Assembly: GCF_003287285.1 (NCBI RefSeq)
Contig: NZ_QMIG01000024.1
Location: forward strand, 1-64,000
Reading direction: 5' to 3'
DNA length: 64,000 nt
DNA from: Phytoactinopolyspora halophila
GTDB taxonomy: Bacteria; Actinomycetota; Actinomycetes; Jiangellales; Jiangellaceae
Shown: piece by piece, positions 35,179-44,406 of the stretch
Layout: every line of letters starts with the position of its first letter
Numbering within the stretch: position 1 is the first letter of the stretch
Notes under the pieces: generated by a model
Databases searched by the model: none
Told to the model about the DNA's origin: nothing
Seen by the model: the letters and a program-made list of their open reading frames with translations, nothing else
Made by a program: the position numbers and the translations under genes

Positions 35179-36339
35179 TCAGCAGTTCCCGCTCTCGCGG
35201 CAGTATTCCCGCATTTCCTGCACGTTGCTCTCGTGCTCGGTCTCGGTGGGCGCGAACTTCGTCTCACCGGTTTCGACATTGACGGTGACGAAGAAGCAGT
35301 TGCCCTCGTCGACCGGATCCACTGCGGCTTCCAGAGCTGCCTCTCCGGGCGCCGCGATGGGGCCGGGCGGCAGACCGGGGTTGCGATAGGTGTTGTACGG
35401 AGAGTCGATCTCGCGCATCTCCGCCGACGTGAACACGGTGGAGTAGTCGTTGGCCGCATAGTGCACGGTGGAGTCCATCTGCAGCAGCCGGTTGCCAACG
35501 CCGGCATCCGCACACTGCCCGTCGAGCCGGTTGTAGATCACTTCGGCGACGCGGGGCATGTCCTCGTCCCGCCGGACCTCACGCTGGACGATGCTGGCGA
35601 CGGTCACCACCTCGTACAGGCTGCGGTCGATCTCCTGTGCTCTCTCGCCCAGATCCAGGGACTGTTCGGCATCCTCGAAACGGTCGATCATCGCCTGCAC
35701 CAGTGACTCCGGAGTGGCATCGGCACGAAGCTCGTACGTGGCCGGGAAGAGGAACCCTTCGAACTCGCCGTCGGCATAGTCGGGCAGGTCGACCGTGTCG
35801 AGTGCCTCCTCGAACTCTTCCACCTCGAATTCCGAGTCCTGGGCCAGCCGTTCGAGGATCTGATCCTGCCGGAATCCTTCAGGGATGACGATCTGGTCGT
35901 GGTCACCGCCGGTTTCCACGAGCGTTTCGACGGCGTCGTCCGCGCTCATCTTCCGCGACAGCGTGTACGTGCCGGGCTGGATCTGGCGCGCGCCCGGGTT
36001 GCGTTCGGCCGCGTGGATGAATGCTTGCTGGCTGGCGACGACATCGGACTCGGCGAGTGTGGAGCCCATGGCCCGCAGTGTCGCCCCCTCGTCGATGGTG
36101 ACCGTCACCTCGCCGAACCCCGGACCCGGATAGTCCTCGGGATCGCTGATGAACCCGGACATGGCGTTGATGACGGCGCTGCCGCCGTAGTAGAGCCCCG
36201 CAATGAGCCCTCCGACCACCGCCAGTGACAGCACCACGGCCATGAACGATCCGAGACGACGCTTCTTGCGCTTCTTGCGCCGTGCTGCACGTCGCCGGCC
36301 CGGTGGTGTATCGGCTGGCGATTCCGCGCGAGTCATCAC
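35179..36339 (-). CDS. mltG: Endolytic murein transglycosylase MltG
   Basis: The 386-residue protein has a basic cytosolic N-terminus (RRRAARRKKRKKRRLG), a single membrane anchor (about 32-55), a LysM-like module and the YceG/MltG catalytic domain. The catalytic Glu lies in VASIVQREVRRDEDMPRVAEVIYNRL. It cuts nascent glycan strands at the outer face of the membrane, ending peptidoglycan chains. The start GTG at 36339 overlaps the ruvX stop by 4 bp; an ATG directly follows it. Confidence 0.93.
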   Translation of the reverse strand: MMTRAESPADTPPGRRRAARRKKRKKRRLGSFMAVVLSLAVVGGLIAGLYYGGSAVINAMSGFISDPEDYPGPGFGEVTVTIDEGATLRAMGSTLAESDVVASQQAFIHAAERNPGARQIQPGTYTLSRKMSADDAVETLVETGGDHDQIVIPEGFRQDQILERLAQDSEFEVEEFEEALDTVDLPDYADGEFEGFLFPATYELRADATPESLVQAMIDRFEDAEQSLDLGERAQEIDRSLYEVVTVASIVQREVRRDEDMPRVAEVIYNRLDGQCADAGVGNRLLQMDSTVHYAANDYSTVFTSAEMREIDSPYNTYRNPGLPPGPIAAPGEAALEAAVDPVDEGNCFFVTVNVETGETKFAPTETEHESNVQEMREYCRESGNC

Positions 36340-36797
36340 GCTGCTGTCACAACCTCTCCCGGCGGTGCGCCGTGCTCACGCTCGATGTCCAGGGTCTCCT
36401 GCAAGATCACCATAGCGGCCGCTTGGTCGATCGTCTTACGGCTGCGCCGGGAGGAGATCCCCCGAGCTTGCATGTGCCGGGTCGCCACCGCCGTCGTCAT
36501 CCGCTCGTCGACCAACCGGACTGGACATGGTGCCACATATCGTGCCAAAGCGGCAGCAAAGGATCGAACCTCTCCGGCGGCAAGCTCCTCCTGTCCGCGC
36601 AGCGACCGCGGCAGACCTACGATAACCTCCACCGCCTCGCGCTCCGCGATCAGCTGAGCCAGCCGCTGCAGGTCACCCTCGCCGCGCCGCACCGTCTCGA
36701 CAGGTGTCGCGACCAATCCCCCGGCGTCCGAGGCCGCCACGCCTATCCGTGTCCCGCCGACGTCGATGCCCACCCGAGCTCCCACGCGCATCGTCAC
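36336..36797 (-). CDS. ruvX: Putative pre-16S rRNA nuclease / Holliday junction resolvase-like protein
   Basis: The 153-residue YqgF-family protein begins with the RNase H-like strand ARVGIDVGGTRIGVAASD, has VEVIVGLPRSLRGQ and ends with the LVDERMTTAVATRHM and KTIDQAAAMVILQ elements (catalytic acidic residues). It is expected to trim the 5' end of 16S rRNA precursor. It lies 7 bp after alaS and overlaps mltG by 4 bp. GTG 36797 and the ATG two codons later are both possible starts. Confidence 0.9.
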   Translation of the reverse strand: MTMRVGARVGIDVGGTRIGVAASDAGGLVATPVETVRRGEGDLQRLAQLIAEREAVEVIVGLPRSLRGQEELAAGEVRSFAAALARYVAPCPVRLVDERMTTAVATRHMQARGISSRRSRKTIDQAAAMVILQETLDIEREHGAPPGEVVTAA

Positions 36798-36804
36798 GCC
36801 GCCG

Positions 36805-39486
36805 TCACGAACCGCGCGTCACCGTCTCGGCGACGACGTGCTCGACCTCACCCAGCGCCTCGGCGATCTTGGAAGCATCGGTGCCTCCTCCCTGCGCGAC
36901 GTCGTCCTTTCCGCCGCCGCCACCGCCGAGCACCTGGGCGGCAGCCTTGACCAGTCCCCCGGCCGTCACCCCCCGGCGGCGGGCCTCCTCGTTGGCCGCA
37001 ACGACGATCACCGGGCGGCCGTTGGGACCGGCTGCCGCGCTCGCCGCCACGGCCGGGCGCTCGTTGCCGAACCTGCCCCGCACGTCCAGCACCAGGCTCC
37101 GGAGGTCATCGGCGGTGCTGCCCTCGTCCATCTCGTGGGTGACCAGCCAGACGCCGTACACATCCCGCGCCGACGCCGCGAGCTCGGCTGCCTTCGCCCC
37201 GAGCGCCGACTTCTGCATCTGGGTCAGCTTCTTCTCCGCGTCACGTACCTGTCCCACGAGCCGCGACACCCGCTCGGGCAGTTGCTCGGGCTGCACGTTC
37301 AACATGTCCGCGAGCTGGCTGACCAGGGTGCGTTCCTTCGCCAGGTACCGGAAACCCTCGATGCCGACGAACCCTTCGACACGCCGTGATCCCGCACCGA
37401 CAGAGCTCTCCCCGGTGAGTGTCACCAGGCCGATCTGCGACGAATGCGCGACGTGGGTACCACCGCACAGCTCCCGCGACCACTCGCCGCCCATCTCGAC
37501 GACGCGAACCTCTTCGTCGTAGGTCTCGCCGAACAGCGCGAGCGCACCGATCTCCTGCGCCTTCTCTAGCGGCATGTACGTGGCCGACACCGGCAGGTCG
37601 CGCCGGATCCCCAGATTGGCCGCCTCCTCGACCTCGCTGCGTGTCTCCGGACCCAGCGCCTGCCCCCAGGAGAAGTCCAGGCGCAGGTAGCCGGGCTTGT
37701 TGTACGAGCCGCTCTGCAGCGCCTGCGGCCCCAGTACTTCTCGCAGGGCCGCGTGAACCACGTGCGTGCCCGAGTGCGCCTGGCAGGCACCGACCCGCCA
37801 CTCCGGGTCGACCACGGCCAGGACCTCCTGACCGGTGGTGATCTCACCTCTCACGACACGCACGCGGTGCACCACCAGGCCCTTGATCGGGCGCTGGACG
37901 TCCAGCACTTCGAGCTCCGCACCGTCCGCCGTGATCGTGCCGGCGTCGCTCTCCTGGCCGCCGGACTCCGCGTAGAAGGGCGTGCGGTCCAGAATGACCT
38001 CGACGATCTCGCCTTCGCTGGCCGCGGGCACGCCCACGCCGTCACGCACCAGGCCACGAATGCGGGTGTCGGTGCTGAGCTCTTGGTAGCCGGTGAACGG
38101 TGTCGCGCCGATGTCGCGTAGCTGCCGGTAGGCGCTCATGTCGCCATGGCCGGTCTTCTTCGCGCGCGCGTCCGCCTTGGCTCGCTCGCGCTGCTCGGCC
38201 ATCAGCCGGCGGAACCCCTCCTCGTCAACGGCCAGGCCCTGCTCGGCGGCCATCTCCAGGGTGAGGTCGATGGGGAACCCGTAGGTGTCGTGCAGCTTGA
38301 ACGCGGTGTCGCCGGCCAGCGTGGCCCGCCCGGCCTGCTTCGTCTCGGTGGCGGCGAGATCGAAGATCTGCGTGCCGGTCTGCAGGGTCTTGCGGAAGGT
38401 GTCTTCCTCGGCGTACGCGATCGTGGAGATCCGCGCGAAGTCGGACTCCAGCTCCGGGTAGGCAGCCTTCATCGCGTCCCGGCTGACCGGCAACAGTTCG
38501 GGCAGGGCGGGATCGTCGAAGCCGAGTAGCCGCATCGCCCGGACGCTGCGGCGCAGCAGGCGCCGCAGCACGTAACCACGGCCCTCGTTGGACGGCGTTA
38601 CGCCGTCGCCGATGAGCATCAACGCACTGCGCACGTGATCGCCGACCACCCGCAGCCGCACGTCGTCGTCGTGCTCCGCGCCGTATCGCTTGCCGGAGAG
38701 CTCGGAAGCGTGCTCGATGACCGGATACACCTGGTCGATCTCGTACATGTTCTCGACACCCTGCAACAGGTAGGAGACACGCTCCATGCCCATGCCGGTG
38801 TCGATGTTCTTGGACGGCAGATCGCCCACCACCCGGAAATCGTCCTTGGCGCGGACGTCGGTGATCTCCTCCTGCATGAAGACCAGATTCCAGATCTCCA
38901 GGAAGCGGTCCTCGTCCACGAGCGGGCCACCGTCAGGGCCGTACTCGGGTCCGCGGTCGACGTAGATCTCGCTGCACGGCCCGCCCGGCCCGGCCTGGCC
39001 GGTGTGCCAGTAGTTGTCGATCAGCCCGCGGCGCTGGATTCGCTCTTCCGGGAGATCCGCGACCTTCTTCCACAGCGCCGCCGCTTCGTCGTCATCGTGG
39101 TAGATGGTGACCCAGATCTTGGCCGGGTCGAAGCCGTACCCTCCGTCGTCCTGGGATCGTGTGATCAGATCCCAGGCGAACTCGATGGCGCCTTCCTTGA
39201 AGTAGTCACCGAACGAGAAGTTCCCGTTCATCTGGAAGAAGGTGCCATGCCGGGTGGTCTTGCCGACCTCGTCGATGTCCTGGGTGCGGATGCACTTTTG
39301 CACGCTGGTGGCGCGTGGCCACGGAGCTGCCTGCTGGCCGGTCAGATACGGGATGAACGGCACCATCCCCGCAACCGTGAACAGCAGCGACGGATCCGGG
39401 GAGATCAGCGAGGCGCTCGGCACGACCGTGTGGCCGTTCCGCTCGAAATGATCGAGAAAGCGGCGCCTGATTTCGGCGGTCTCCAT
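36805..39486 (-). CDS. alaS: Alanyl-tRNA synthetase
   Basis: The 893-residue class II synthetase charges tRNA-Ala. Catalytic motif 1 lies in VPSASLISPDPSLLFTVAGM, motif 2 around TRHGTFFQMNGNFSFGDYFKEGA and motif 3 in RGYVLRRLLRR. The editing domain has the zinc-binding HxxxH (in SGTHVVHAAL) and CxxxH (CGGTHVAHSSQIG), and the C-Ala domain ends the protein with GGGGGKDDVAQGGG, the typical terminus. Complete, of normal length, with ATG start. It lies 3 bp after the small membrane protein gene and is the core of the conserved DUF948-alaS-ruvX-mltG-aroE block. Confidence 0.97.
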   Translation of the reverse strand: METAEIRRRFLDHFERNGHTVVPSASLISPDPSLLFTVAGMVPFIPYLTGQQAAPWPRATSVQKCIRTQDIDEVGKTTRHGTFFQMNGNFSFGDYFKEGAIEFAWDLITRSQDDGGYGFDPAKIWVTIYHDDDEAAALWKKVADLPEERIQRRGLIDNYWHTGQAGPGGPCSEIYVDRGPEYGPDGGPLVDEDRFLEIWNLVFMQEEITDVRAKDDFRVVGDLPSKNIDTGMGMERVSYLLQGVENMYEIDQVYPVIEHASELSGKRYGAEHDDDVRLRVVGDHVRSALMLIGDGVTPSNEGRGYVLRRLLRRSVRAMRLLGFDDPALPELLPVSRDAMKAAYPELESDFARISTIAYAEEDTFRKTLQTGTQIFDLAATETKQAGRATLAGDTAFKLHDTYGFPIDLTLEMAAEQGLAVDEEGFRRLMAEQRERAKADARAKKTGHGDMSAYRQLRDIGATPFTGYQELSTDTRIRGLVRDGVGVPAASEGEIVEVILDRTPFYAESGGQESDAGTITADGAELEVLDVQRPIKGLVVHRVRVVRGEITTGQEVLAVVDPEWRVGACQAHSGTHVVHAALREVLGPQALQSGSYNKPGYLRLDFSWGQALGPETRSEVEEAANLGIRRDLPVSATYMPLEKAQEIGALALFGETYDEEVRVVEMGGEWSRELCGGTHVAHSSQIGLVTLTGESSVGAGSRRVEGFVGIEGFRYLAKERTLVSQLADMLNVQPEQLPERVSRLVGQVRDAEKKLTQMQKSALGAKAAELAASARDVYGVWLVTHEMDEGSTADDLRSLVLDVRGRFGNERPAVAASAAAGPNGRPVIVVAANEEARRRGVTAGGLVKAAAQVLGGGGGGKDDVAQGGGTDASKIAEALGEVEHVVAETVTRGS

Positions 39487-39489
39487 GGC

Positions 39490-39807
39490 TTAGAACGTGC
39501 CTCTCCGTTGATGAGTGGACAACAGGTCGTCGACGGCGGCCATGTCCGGTTCGCGGCCACCACTGCTTCCATTGTCGGCGTCATTGCCGACAATTCCGAG
39601 TGCTTCGCGTAGCTCCTGGTCACGCTCGGCCATGCCGGCGCGCACATCCTCGGCGAACTCCCGGATGGCCTCCGACAGCGTTCCCGCCGCCTTCGTCATC
39701 TGGTCGGCTGCTCCTTCGGGGGTGAAACTGTCTGCCGCTTTCGTCAGCTTGCGCACGATCATGACACCGGCGGTCGCGCCGAGAGCGATCCAGAAGACTC
39801 GTTTCAT
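39490..39807 (-). CDS. Small membrane-anchored protein linked to alaS
   Basis: The 105-residue protein starts with one membrane segment (RVFWIALGATAGVMIVRKL), followed by a helical region with AADQMTKAAGTLSEAIREFAEDVRAGMAERDQELREAL. This architecture is typical of the conserved actinobacterial gene between DUF948 and alaS. Function is unknown. ATG 39807 is chosen because GGGAGGAAA sits seven bases ahead; the frame is open a few codons further. It overlaps DUF948 by 4 bp (ATGA). Confidence 0.8.
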   Translation of the reverse strand: MKRVFWIALGATAGVMIVRKLTKAADSFTPEGAADQMTKAAGTLSEAIREFAEDVRAGMAERDQELREALGIVGNDADNGSSGGREPDMAAVDDLLSTHQRRGTF

Positions 39808-40196
39808 CGGTTTCCTCCCCACCGGCGGCCGCGGCCCTCACGCCGGCCGACGACGGCCCGGCGGACGCCATAGGTGAACGCGGCGACACGTACCAACGGA
39901 CCACCGAGTGTCGCCGCGAACAACGACGACATCGCAGCGGCGTTCGTGGTGACCGTTTGCGCGTTGGCGGTGATGGCGTCGATCCGCTGAAGCTGCGTGT
40001 TGGTCGATGCCAGCAGCGTGTTCGTCTCGTCGACCGTCACGGCCGACTTCGCGACATGCTCGCGCCGCACGTCACGGACTGTGGCGGTCAGCTCGTCCAC
40101 CGTCTTGCCGACCTTGATGATCGGCAAAGCGAGGATGGCGACGAGCGCGACGAAAGCCACGGCCGCGATAAGTCCGGCAATCTCGCCTACGGACAT
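39804..40196 (-). CDS. DUF948 membrane protein
   Basis: The 130-residue protein has an N-terminal membrane helix (EIAGLIAAVAFVALVAILALPII) and a coiled-coil-like segment with the repeated pattern VDELTATVRDVRREHVAKSAVTVDETNTLLASTNTQLQRIDAI, typical of DUF948 proteins. Its C-terminus is basic (RRAVVGRREGRGRR). Function is unknown. ATG 40196 gives the family N-terminus; the longer frame to 40274 is not needed. It heads the minus-strand alaS operon. Confidence 0.82.
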   Translation of the reverse strand: MSVGEIAGLIAAVAFVALVAILALPIIKVGKTVDELTATVRDVRREHVAKSAVTVDETNTLLASTNTQLQRIDAITANAQTVTTNAAAMSSLFAATLGGPLVRVAAFTYGVRRAVVGRREGRGRRWGGNR

Positions 40197-40284
40197 GGGT
40201 GTGCCGCCCTTCCATGCGGATGGTGGTTCGGTTTCTTTTCCAAGGGCCGACCTTACCGCGCCCGAGGCCCTCACGGCGCCCGGA

Positions 40285-40328
40285 TTCCATCTGGCCGCGC
40301 CGCCGGTTCCATCTGGCCGTGCCGCCGG
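40285..40328. repeat. 22-bp tandem duplication
   Basis: The 22-bp word at 40285-40306 is repeated at 40307-40328 with one mismatch (C to T), in the intergenic region between DUF948 and ManD (40197-40450), which holds no gene I can support. Confidence 0.65.
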
Positions 40329-40450
40329 TTGTCACCACGCATCGCCGATCGGTTCCGGTCGCGGAATCGGCGCTCGTGTCACCGCCGCGATGTCCCCGCG
40401 TGGGCGCTGATAGCGTATGGTGACGTGCCGTACGAAATGCGCCAAAGAGC

Positions 40451-41677
40451 ATGAAGATCGCTCATGCGGATGTCCTGGTCACCAGCCCTGGACGCAACTT
40501 CGTCACCCTCCGGATCACCACCGATGACGGCGTCACTGGTCTCGGCGATGCCACCCTCAACGGCCGGGAACTCGCCGTGGTGTCGTACCTGCGAGACCAC
40601 GTCGCACCGTTACTCGTCGGCCGCGATGCGCACCAGATCGAGGACACGTGGCAGTACCTGTACCGGGGTGCGTACTGGCGCCGGGGCCCCGTGACCATGA
40701 CGGCGATCGCAGCCGTCGATGTCGCGTTATGGGACATCAAAGCCAAGGTAGCCGGCCTCCCGCTGTATCAGCTGCTCGGCGGCGCGAGCCGGACCGGCGC
40801 CCTCGCGTACGGGCACGCCAGTGGTTTCGATCTCGAGGCGCTGTTCGACTCGATCCGCGAGCATCTGGCACTCGGATACCGGGCCGTGCGCATCCAAACC
40901 GGCGTGCCTGGCCTCGACCAGGTCTACGGGGTGGCGACCAGCACGGGGATCGGGCAGCGCTATGACTACGAACCCGCGCAGCCCCGGGCGTATCCCAGCG
41001 AGGAGGAATGGGACACCCGCGCGTATCTGCGCCACCTGCCGAGCGTGTTCGAGGCGGTGCGCAACGAGTTCGGCCCCGAGCTTCCGCTGTTGCACGACGG
41101 CCATCACCGGATGACGCCCATCCAGGCTGCCCAGCTTGGCAAGGCACTCGAGCCGTACGACCTGTTCTGGCTGGAAGACTGCACCCCGGCCGAGAACCCG
41201 GAGGCGCTGCGCCCGGTACGCCAGCACACCACCACGCCCCTGGCCATCGGAGAGATCTTCAACAGCGTCGTCGACTACCGCACGCTCATCGGCGAGCAGC
41301 TCATCGATTACGTGCGTTCGGCCATCACGCACGCCGGCGGGATCACGGCCATGCGAAGGCTCCTCGACTTCGCCGCGCAGTACCAGATCAAGTCCGGCAT
41401 GCATGGCCCCACCGACGTCTCCCCCGTCGGCATGGCGGCGGCGCTGCATCTCGACCTCGCCATCCACAACTTCGGTATCCAGGAGTACATGCGGCACTCC
41501 CCGGCGACCTTGGAGGTCTTCCGGACCAGCTACACTTTTTCGGGCGGGCTACTGCACCCGGGCAACAACCCCGGCATCGGCGTCGACTACGACGAGGACG
41601 CGGCCGCGCGTTTCCCATACGAGCCCGCCTATCTGCCGGTGAGCCGCTTGACCGACGGCACCGTGCACGACTGGTGA
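40451..41677 (+). CDS. Mannonate dehydratase-like enolase superfamily protein (ManD/RspA type)
   Basis: The 408-residue protein matches ManD, which dehydrates D-mannonate (some members D-gluconate) to 2-keto-3-deoxygluconate. Metal ligands are Asp216 in LLHDGHHRM, Glu242 in WLEDCTP and Glu268 in AIGEIFNS. The capping-domain start [22 protein letters not shown] and the [17 protein letters not shown] block are also typical. Cytosolic. Some ManD proteins have low activity, so the substrate needs testing. Start ATG 40451. It is followed 57 bp later by a ketopantoate-reductase-like gene, suggesting sugar-acid catabolism. Confidence 0.88.
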   Translation: MKIAHADVLVTSPGRNFVTLRITTDDGVTGLGDATLNGRELAVVSYLRDHVAPLLVGRDAHQIEDTWQYLYRGAYWRRGPVTMTAIAAVDVALWDIKAKVAGLPLYQLLGGASRTGALAYGHASGFDLEALFDSIREHLALGYRAVRIQTGVPGLDQVYGVATSTGIGQRYDYEPAQPRAYPSEEEWDTRAYLRHLPSVFEAVRNEFGPELPLLHDGHHRMTPIQAAQLGKALEPYDLFWLEDCTPAENPEALRPVRQHTTTPLAIGEIFNSVVDYRTLIGEQLIDYVRSAITHAGGITAMRRLLDFAAQYQIKSGMHGPTDVSPVGMAAALHLDLAIHNFGIQEYMRHSPATLEVFRTSYTFSGGLLHPGNNPGIGVDYDEDAAARFPYEPAYLPVSRLTDGTVHDW

Positions 41678-41733
41678 GCGCGGACGTGCCTCCGGGCTGA
41701 TGCGCGGGCGTAAACGACGAATGGGGCTGGATC

Positions 41734-42747
41734 ATGCGCTATGTCATCATCGGCGCCGGCGCCGTCGGTGGTCTCATCGGAGGGCGGCTCCACCAGTACG
41801 GCAGCGATGTCGCCCTGGTGGCGCGGGGTGCCCAGTACGAGGCACTGCGCACACGTGGCCTTCGCCTTGACGACCCCGACGACACCGTGACGCTGGATGT
41901 TCCCGTCCATGCTCACGTGAGCGACGTCGACTGGCGGGCCGACGACGTCGCCATCCTCGCCATGAAGAGCCAGGACACGGTGCCCGCCCTCGATGATCTC
42001 GTCGTCTCCGCTCCCCCGGACCTTCCGATCGTGTGCGCCCAGAACGGCGTGGAGAACGAACGTCAGGCGCTGCGGCGGTTCCCCTTCGTCTATGCCATGC
42101 ACGTCATGTGCCCGGCGACGTATCTCGAACCCGGAGTGGTACAGGCCAGGTCGGCACCGATCTCCGGACTGCTCGACATCGGCCGCTACCCACAGGGTGT
42201 CGACACGGTCGTCGAGCAGGTCACGGCGGAGCTGTCGGGCGCCAGCTTCGACAGCCGGCCGATGACCGACATCATGCGCTGGAAGTACGCCAAGTTGTTG
42301 CTGAACCTCGCCAACGCGGTCCAGATCGTGTTCCCGCACGACGATCTGGACCGTGCTGGCGCCGAGATCGCCACCCGCGCCCGCGACGAAGGCGTGGCCT
42401 GCCTTGAAGCAGCCGGCATTCCCTTCGCCTCGCGCGAGGAGGACGAGGCCCGACGCGGCGACCTGCTCAGCGTCCGGCCCGTGGGCGACCAGCCGCGAAC
42501 GGGCAGTTCAACCTGGCAGAGCGTGGCGCGTGGCGCGGGGTCGGTGGAAACCGACTACCTCAACGGCGAGATCGTGCTGCTCGGACGCCTCCATCGGGTG
42601 CCGACGCCGGTCAACGCGCTGCTCCAGCGGCTTGCCGCCGACGTCGCCGCTGGCCGGCTCCCGGCCGGCGGCATCTCGCAGGACGAGTTCTTCGAACGCC
42701 TCACGGCGAACACCGACTCGCAACGTCCACCCTCAAACGTGCGCTGA
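41734..42747 (+). CDS. Ketopantoate reductase-family NAD(P)H oxidoreductase
   Basis: The 337-residue protein has the N-terminal ApbA/PanE Rossmann motif MRYVIIGAGAVGGLIGGRLHQYG, a VALVAR NADP-selecting segment, CAQNGVENERQ in the middle (active-site Asn region) and the C-terminal substrate domain with MRWKYAKLLLNLANAVQ (catalytic Lys). True ketopantoate reductase is usually beside other pantothenate genes; here the neighbour is ManD, so reduction of a sugar-derived keto acid is equally likely. It is convergent with rarA, 59 bp apart. Confidence 0.8.
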   Translation: MRYVIIGAGAVGGLIGGRLHQYGSDVALVARGAQYEALRTRGLRLDDPDDTVTLDVPVHAHVSDVDWRADDVAILAMKSQDTVPALDDLVVSAPPDLPIVCAQNGVENERQALRRFPFVYAMHVMCPATYLEPGVVQARSAPISGLLDIGRYPQGVDTVVEQVTAELSGASFDSRPMTDIMRWKYAKLLLNLANAVQIVFPHDDLDRAGAEIATRARDEGVACLEAAGIPFASREEDEARRGDLLSVRPVGDQPRTGSSTWQSVARGAGSVETDYLNGEIVLLGRLHRVPTPVNALLQRLAADVAAGRLPAGGISQDEFFERLTANTDSQRPPSNVR

Positions 42748-42806
42748 TTCGCCAATCTGGCCGTTTCGGTGCACGCCTGGACATCGACGTCGTGGCCTGG
42801 CCGATC

Positions 42807-44168
42807 TCACTCCCCTCGGATGATCTTGCGTAGGCGCGCGTATCGCTCGGCGTAGTCGCGCTCGGCGCCCCGCGTACCCGGCTCGTAGTACTGCTTGTCC
42901 ATCACCGAATCCGGAGCGTACTGCTGTTCGACCACACCGCGTGGATCATCGTGAGCATACGCGTACGAGCTTCCGTGGCCGAGCTTCTTCGCGCCCTGGT
43001 AGTGGGAATCCCGCAGATGCGGCGGTACGGCGCCGGCAAGCCCAGCGCGCACATCCTGCGAGGCCGCTCCGATGGCCTTGACCACACTGTTCGACTTCGG
43101 CGCCAAGGCAAGCGCTATCACCGCCTGCGCCAGCGTGATCTGCGCTTCCGGCCAGCCGATCATCTGTACGGCCTGGGCCGCCGCCACGGCCGTCTGCAAC
43201 GCGGATGGATCGGCCATACCGATGTCCTCGCTGGCCAGAATCATCAACCGCCGTGCCAGGAACTTGGGATCCTCGCCAGCTTCAGCCATGCGGGCCAGGT
43301 AGTGCAGCGCGGCGTCCACGTCACTGCCCCGCACCGACTTGATGAGCGCGCTGGCCACGTCGTAGTGCTGGTCGCCGTCGCGGTCATACCGCACGGCGGC
43401 GCGGTCCACCGCCTTCTCGGCGACCTCGAGTGTGATGACTCCATTCGTTCCCGCCACGGCGGCCGCCGCCGCTTCCAGGTACGTCAGCGCGCGCCGGGCG
43501 TCACCGCCGGCCAACCGGACCAGATGCTCGCGCGCGTCGTCCTCCATTGTCACCGTCCCGCCCAGGCCGCGCTCGTCGTGCAGAGCTTTGGTCAGCACGG
43601 CGTCGATACCGTCGGAATCCAGCGGTTCGAGGGTGAGCAGCAACGAGCGCGACAGCAGCGGGCTGATCAGCGCGAAGAACGGGTTCTCGGTGGTAGCCGC
43701 CACGAGCGACACCCATCGGTTCTCGACGCCCGGCAGCAGGGCGTCTTGCTGGGTCTTGGAGAAGCGGTGGACCTCGTCGACGAACAGGACGGTGCCGGTC
43801 CCCGTGCGCACGAGCTCGCGGCGTGCCCGCTCCATCACCTCGCGCAGGTCCTTGACCCCGGCGGTCACTGCCGACAGCTCCACGAAATGCCGCTGCGTGG
43901 CGCGGCTGACCACGTACGCGAGTGTCGTCTTGCCGGTGCCCGGCGGTCCCCACAACACGAGCGCCATGGGTTGGTCCTCTTCGACCAGCTGGCGTAACGG
44001 CGTTCCCGGTCCCAGCAAATGATCTTGGGCGATGACTTCGTCGAGGTGGCGCGGGCGCATCCGTACCGCCAACGGCTGGCCTTCATGCGCCTCGTCCGCG
44101 CCCGCCAGTGACCCGGCAGGCGTCGCAGGTTGAGCTTGCCCGGCGCCGAAGAGACCCTCTTGATGCAT
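42807..44168 (-). CDS. rarA: Replication-associated recombination protein A (RarA/MgsA ATPase)
   Basis: The 453-residue AAA+ clamp-loader-like ATPase acts at stalled replication forks. It begins with a short QAQPA-rich leader, then [22 protein letters not shown]. Walker A is [11 protein letters not shown] near residue 80, Walker [10 protein letters not shown], with sensor 1 [10 protein letters not shown]. The C-terminal tetramerisation domain includes [21 protein letters not shown] and [10 protein letters not shown]. It lies downstream of the Erm-like gene but a terminator-like hairpin separates them. In the typical order it neighbours alaS and aspS. Confidence 0.94.
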   Translation of the reverse strand: MHQEGLFGAGQAQPATPAGSLAGADEAHEGQPLAVRMRPRHLDEVIAQDHLLGPGTPLRQLVEEDQPMALVLWGPPGTGKTTLAYVVSRATQRHFVELSAVTAGVKDLREVMERARRELVRTGTGTVLFVDEVHRFSKTQQDALLPGVENRWVSLVAATTENPFFALISPLLSRSLLLTLEPLDSDGIDAVLTKALHDERGLGGTVTMEDDAREHLVRLAGGDARRALTYLEAAAAAVAGTNGVITLEVAEKAVDRAAVRYDRDGDQHYDVASALIKSVRGSDVDAALHYLARMAEAGEDPKFLARRLMILASEDIGMADPSALQTAVAAAQAVQMIGWPEAQITLAQAVIALALAPKSNSVVKAIGAASQDVRAGLAGAVPPHLRDSHYQGAKKLGHGSSYAYAHDDPRGVVEQQYAPDSVMDKQYYEPGTRGAERDYAERYARLRKIIRGE

Positions 44169-44230
44169 GTCATCGAGCCTATGCTCTGGTCACGACATGC
44201 TGGACATCGACGGCGATGGTGACAAAAGAA

Positions 44231-44267
44231 CAGTGGCGTGGCATCCAGATTGGATACCACGCCACTG
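44231..44267 (-). terminator. Hairpin terminator upstream of rarA
   Basis: An 11-bp stem (44231-44241 with 44257-44267), a C-A mismatch and 4 more pairs around a 5-nt loop; on the minus strand it is followed by TTCTTTTGTC. It should end transcription of the erm/small-ORF unit before rarA. Confidence 0.7.
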
Positions 44268-44282
44268 ACTTGGGGGGCCTTG

Positions 44283-44307
44283 CTTCTGATTTAGAGAATC
44301 TCAGAAG
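44283..44307 (-). repeat. Hairpin overlapping the end of the small ORF
   Basis: CTTCTGA at 44283-44289 pairs with TCAGAAG at 44301-44307; alternative pairing of GATT and AATC inside extends the stem. It covers the last codons and stop of the 17-codon ORF. Confidence 0.5.
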
Positions 44308-44344
44308 TATCTCTCCTTGTCAAGCCGAGTCGCGTGAATGTCAT
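44291..44344 (-). CDS. Possible 17-residue small ORF between erm and rarA
   Basis: ATG 44344 is preceded by GGAGGTG eight bases away. The product would be MTFTRLGLTRRDTSEIL. Two hairpins, the second with a T-rich tail, follow at once, the layout of a leader peptide or a small independent transcript. No homologue is recognised. It lies downstream of the Erm-like gene and upstream of rarA, same strand. Confidence 0.4.
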   Translation of the reverse strand: MTFTRLGLTRRDTSEIL

Positions 44345-44406
44345 GATGGCAACACCTCCAGCAAGATCAGAAGCAATGATCGTGCGATAATCGCGCACTT
44401 CCCGGT

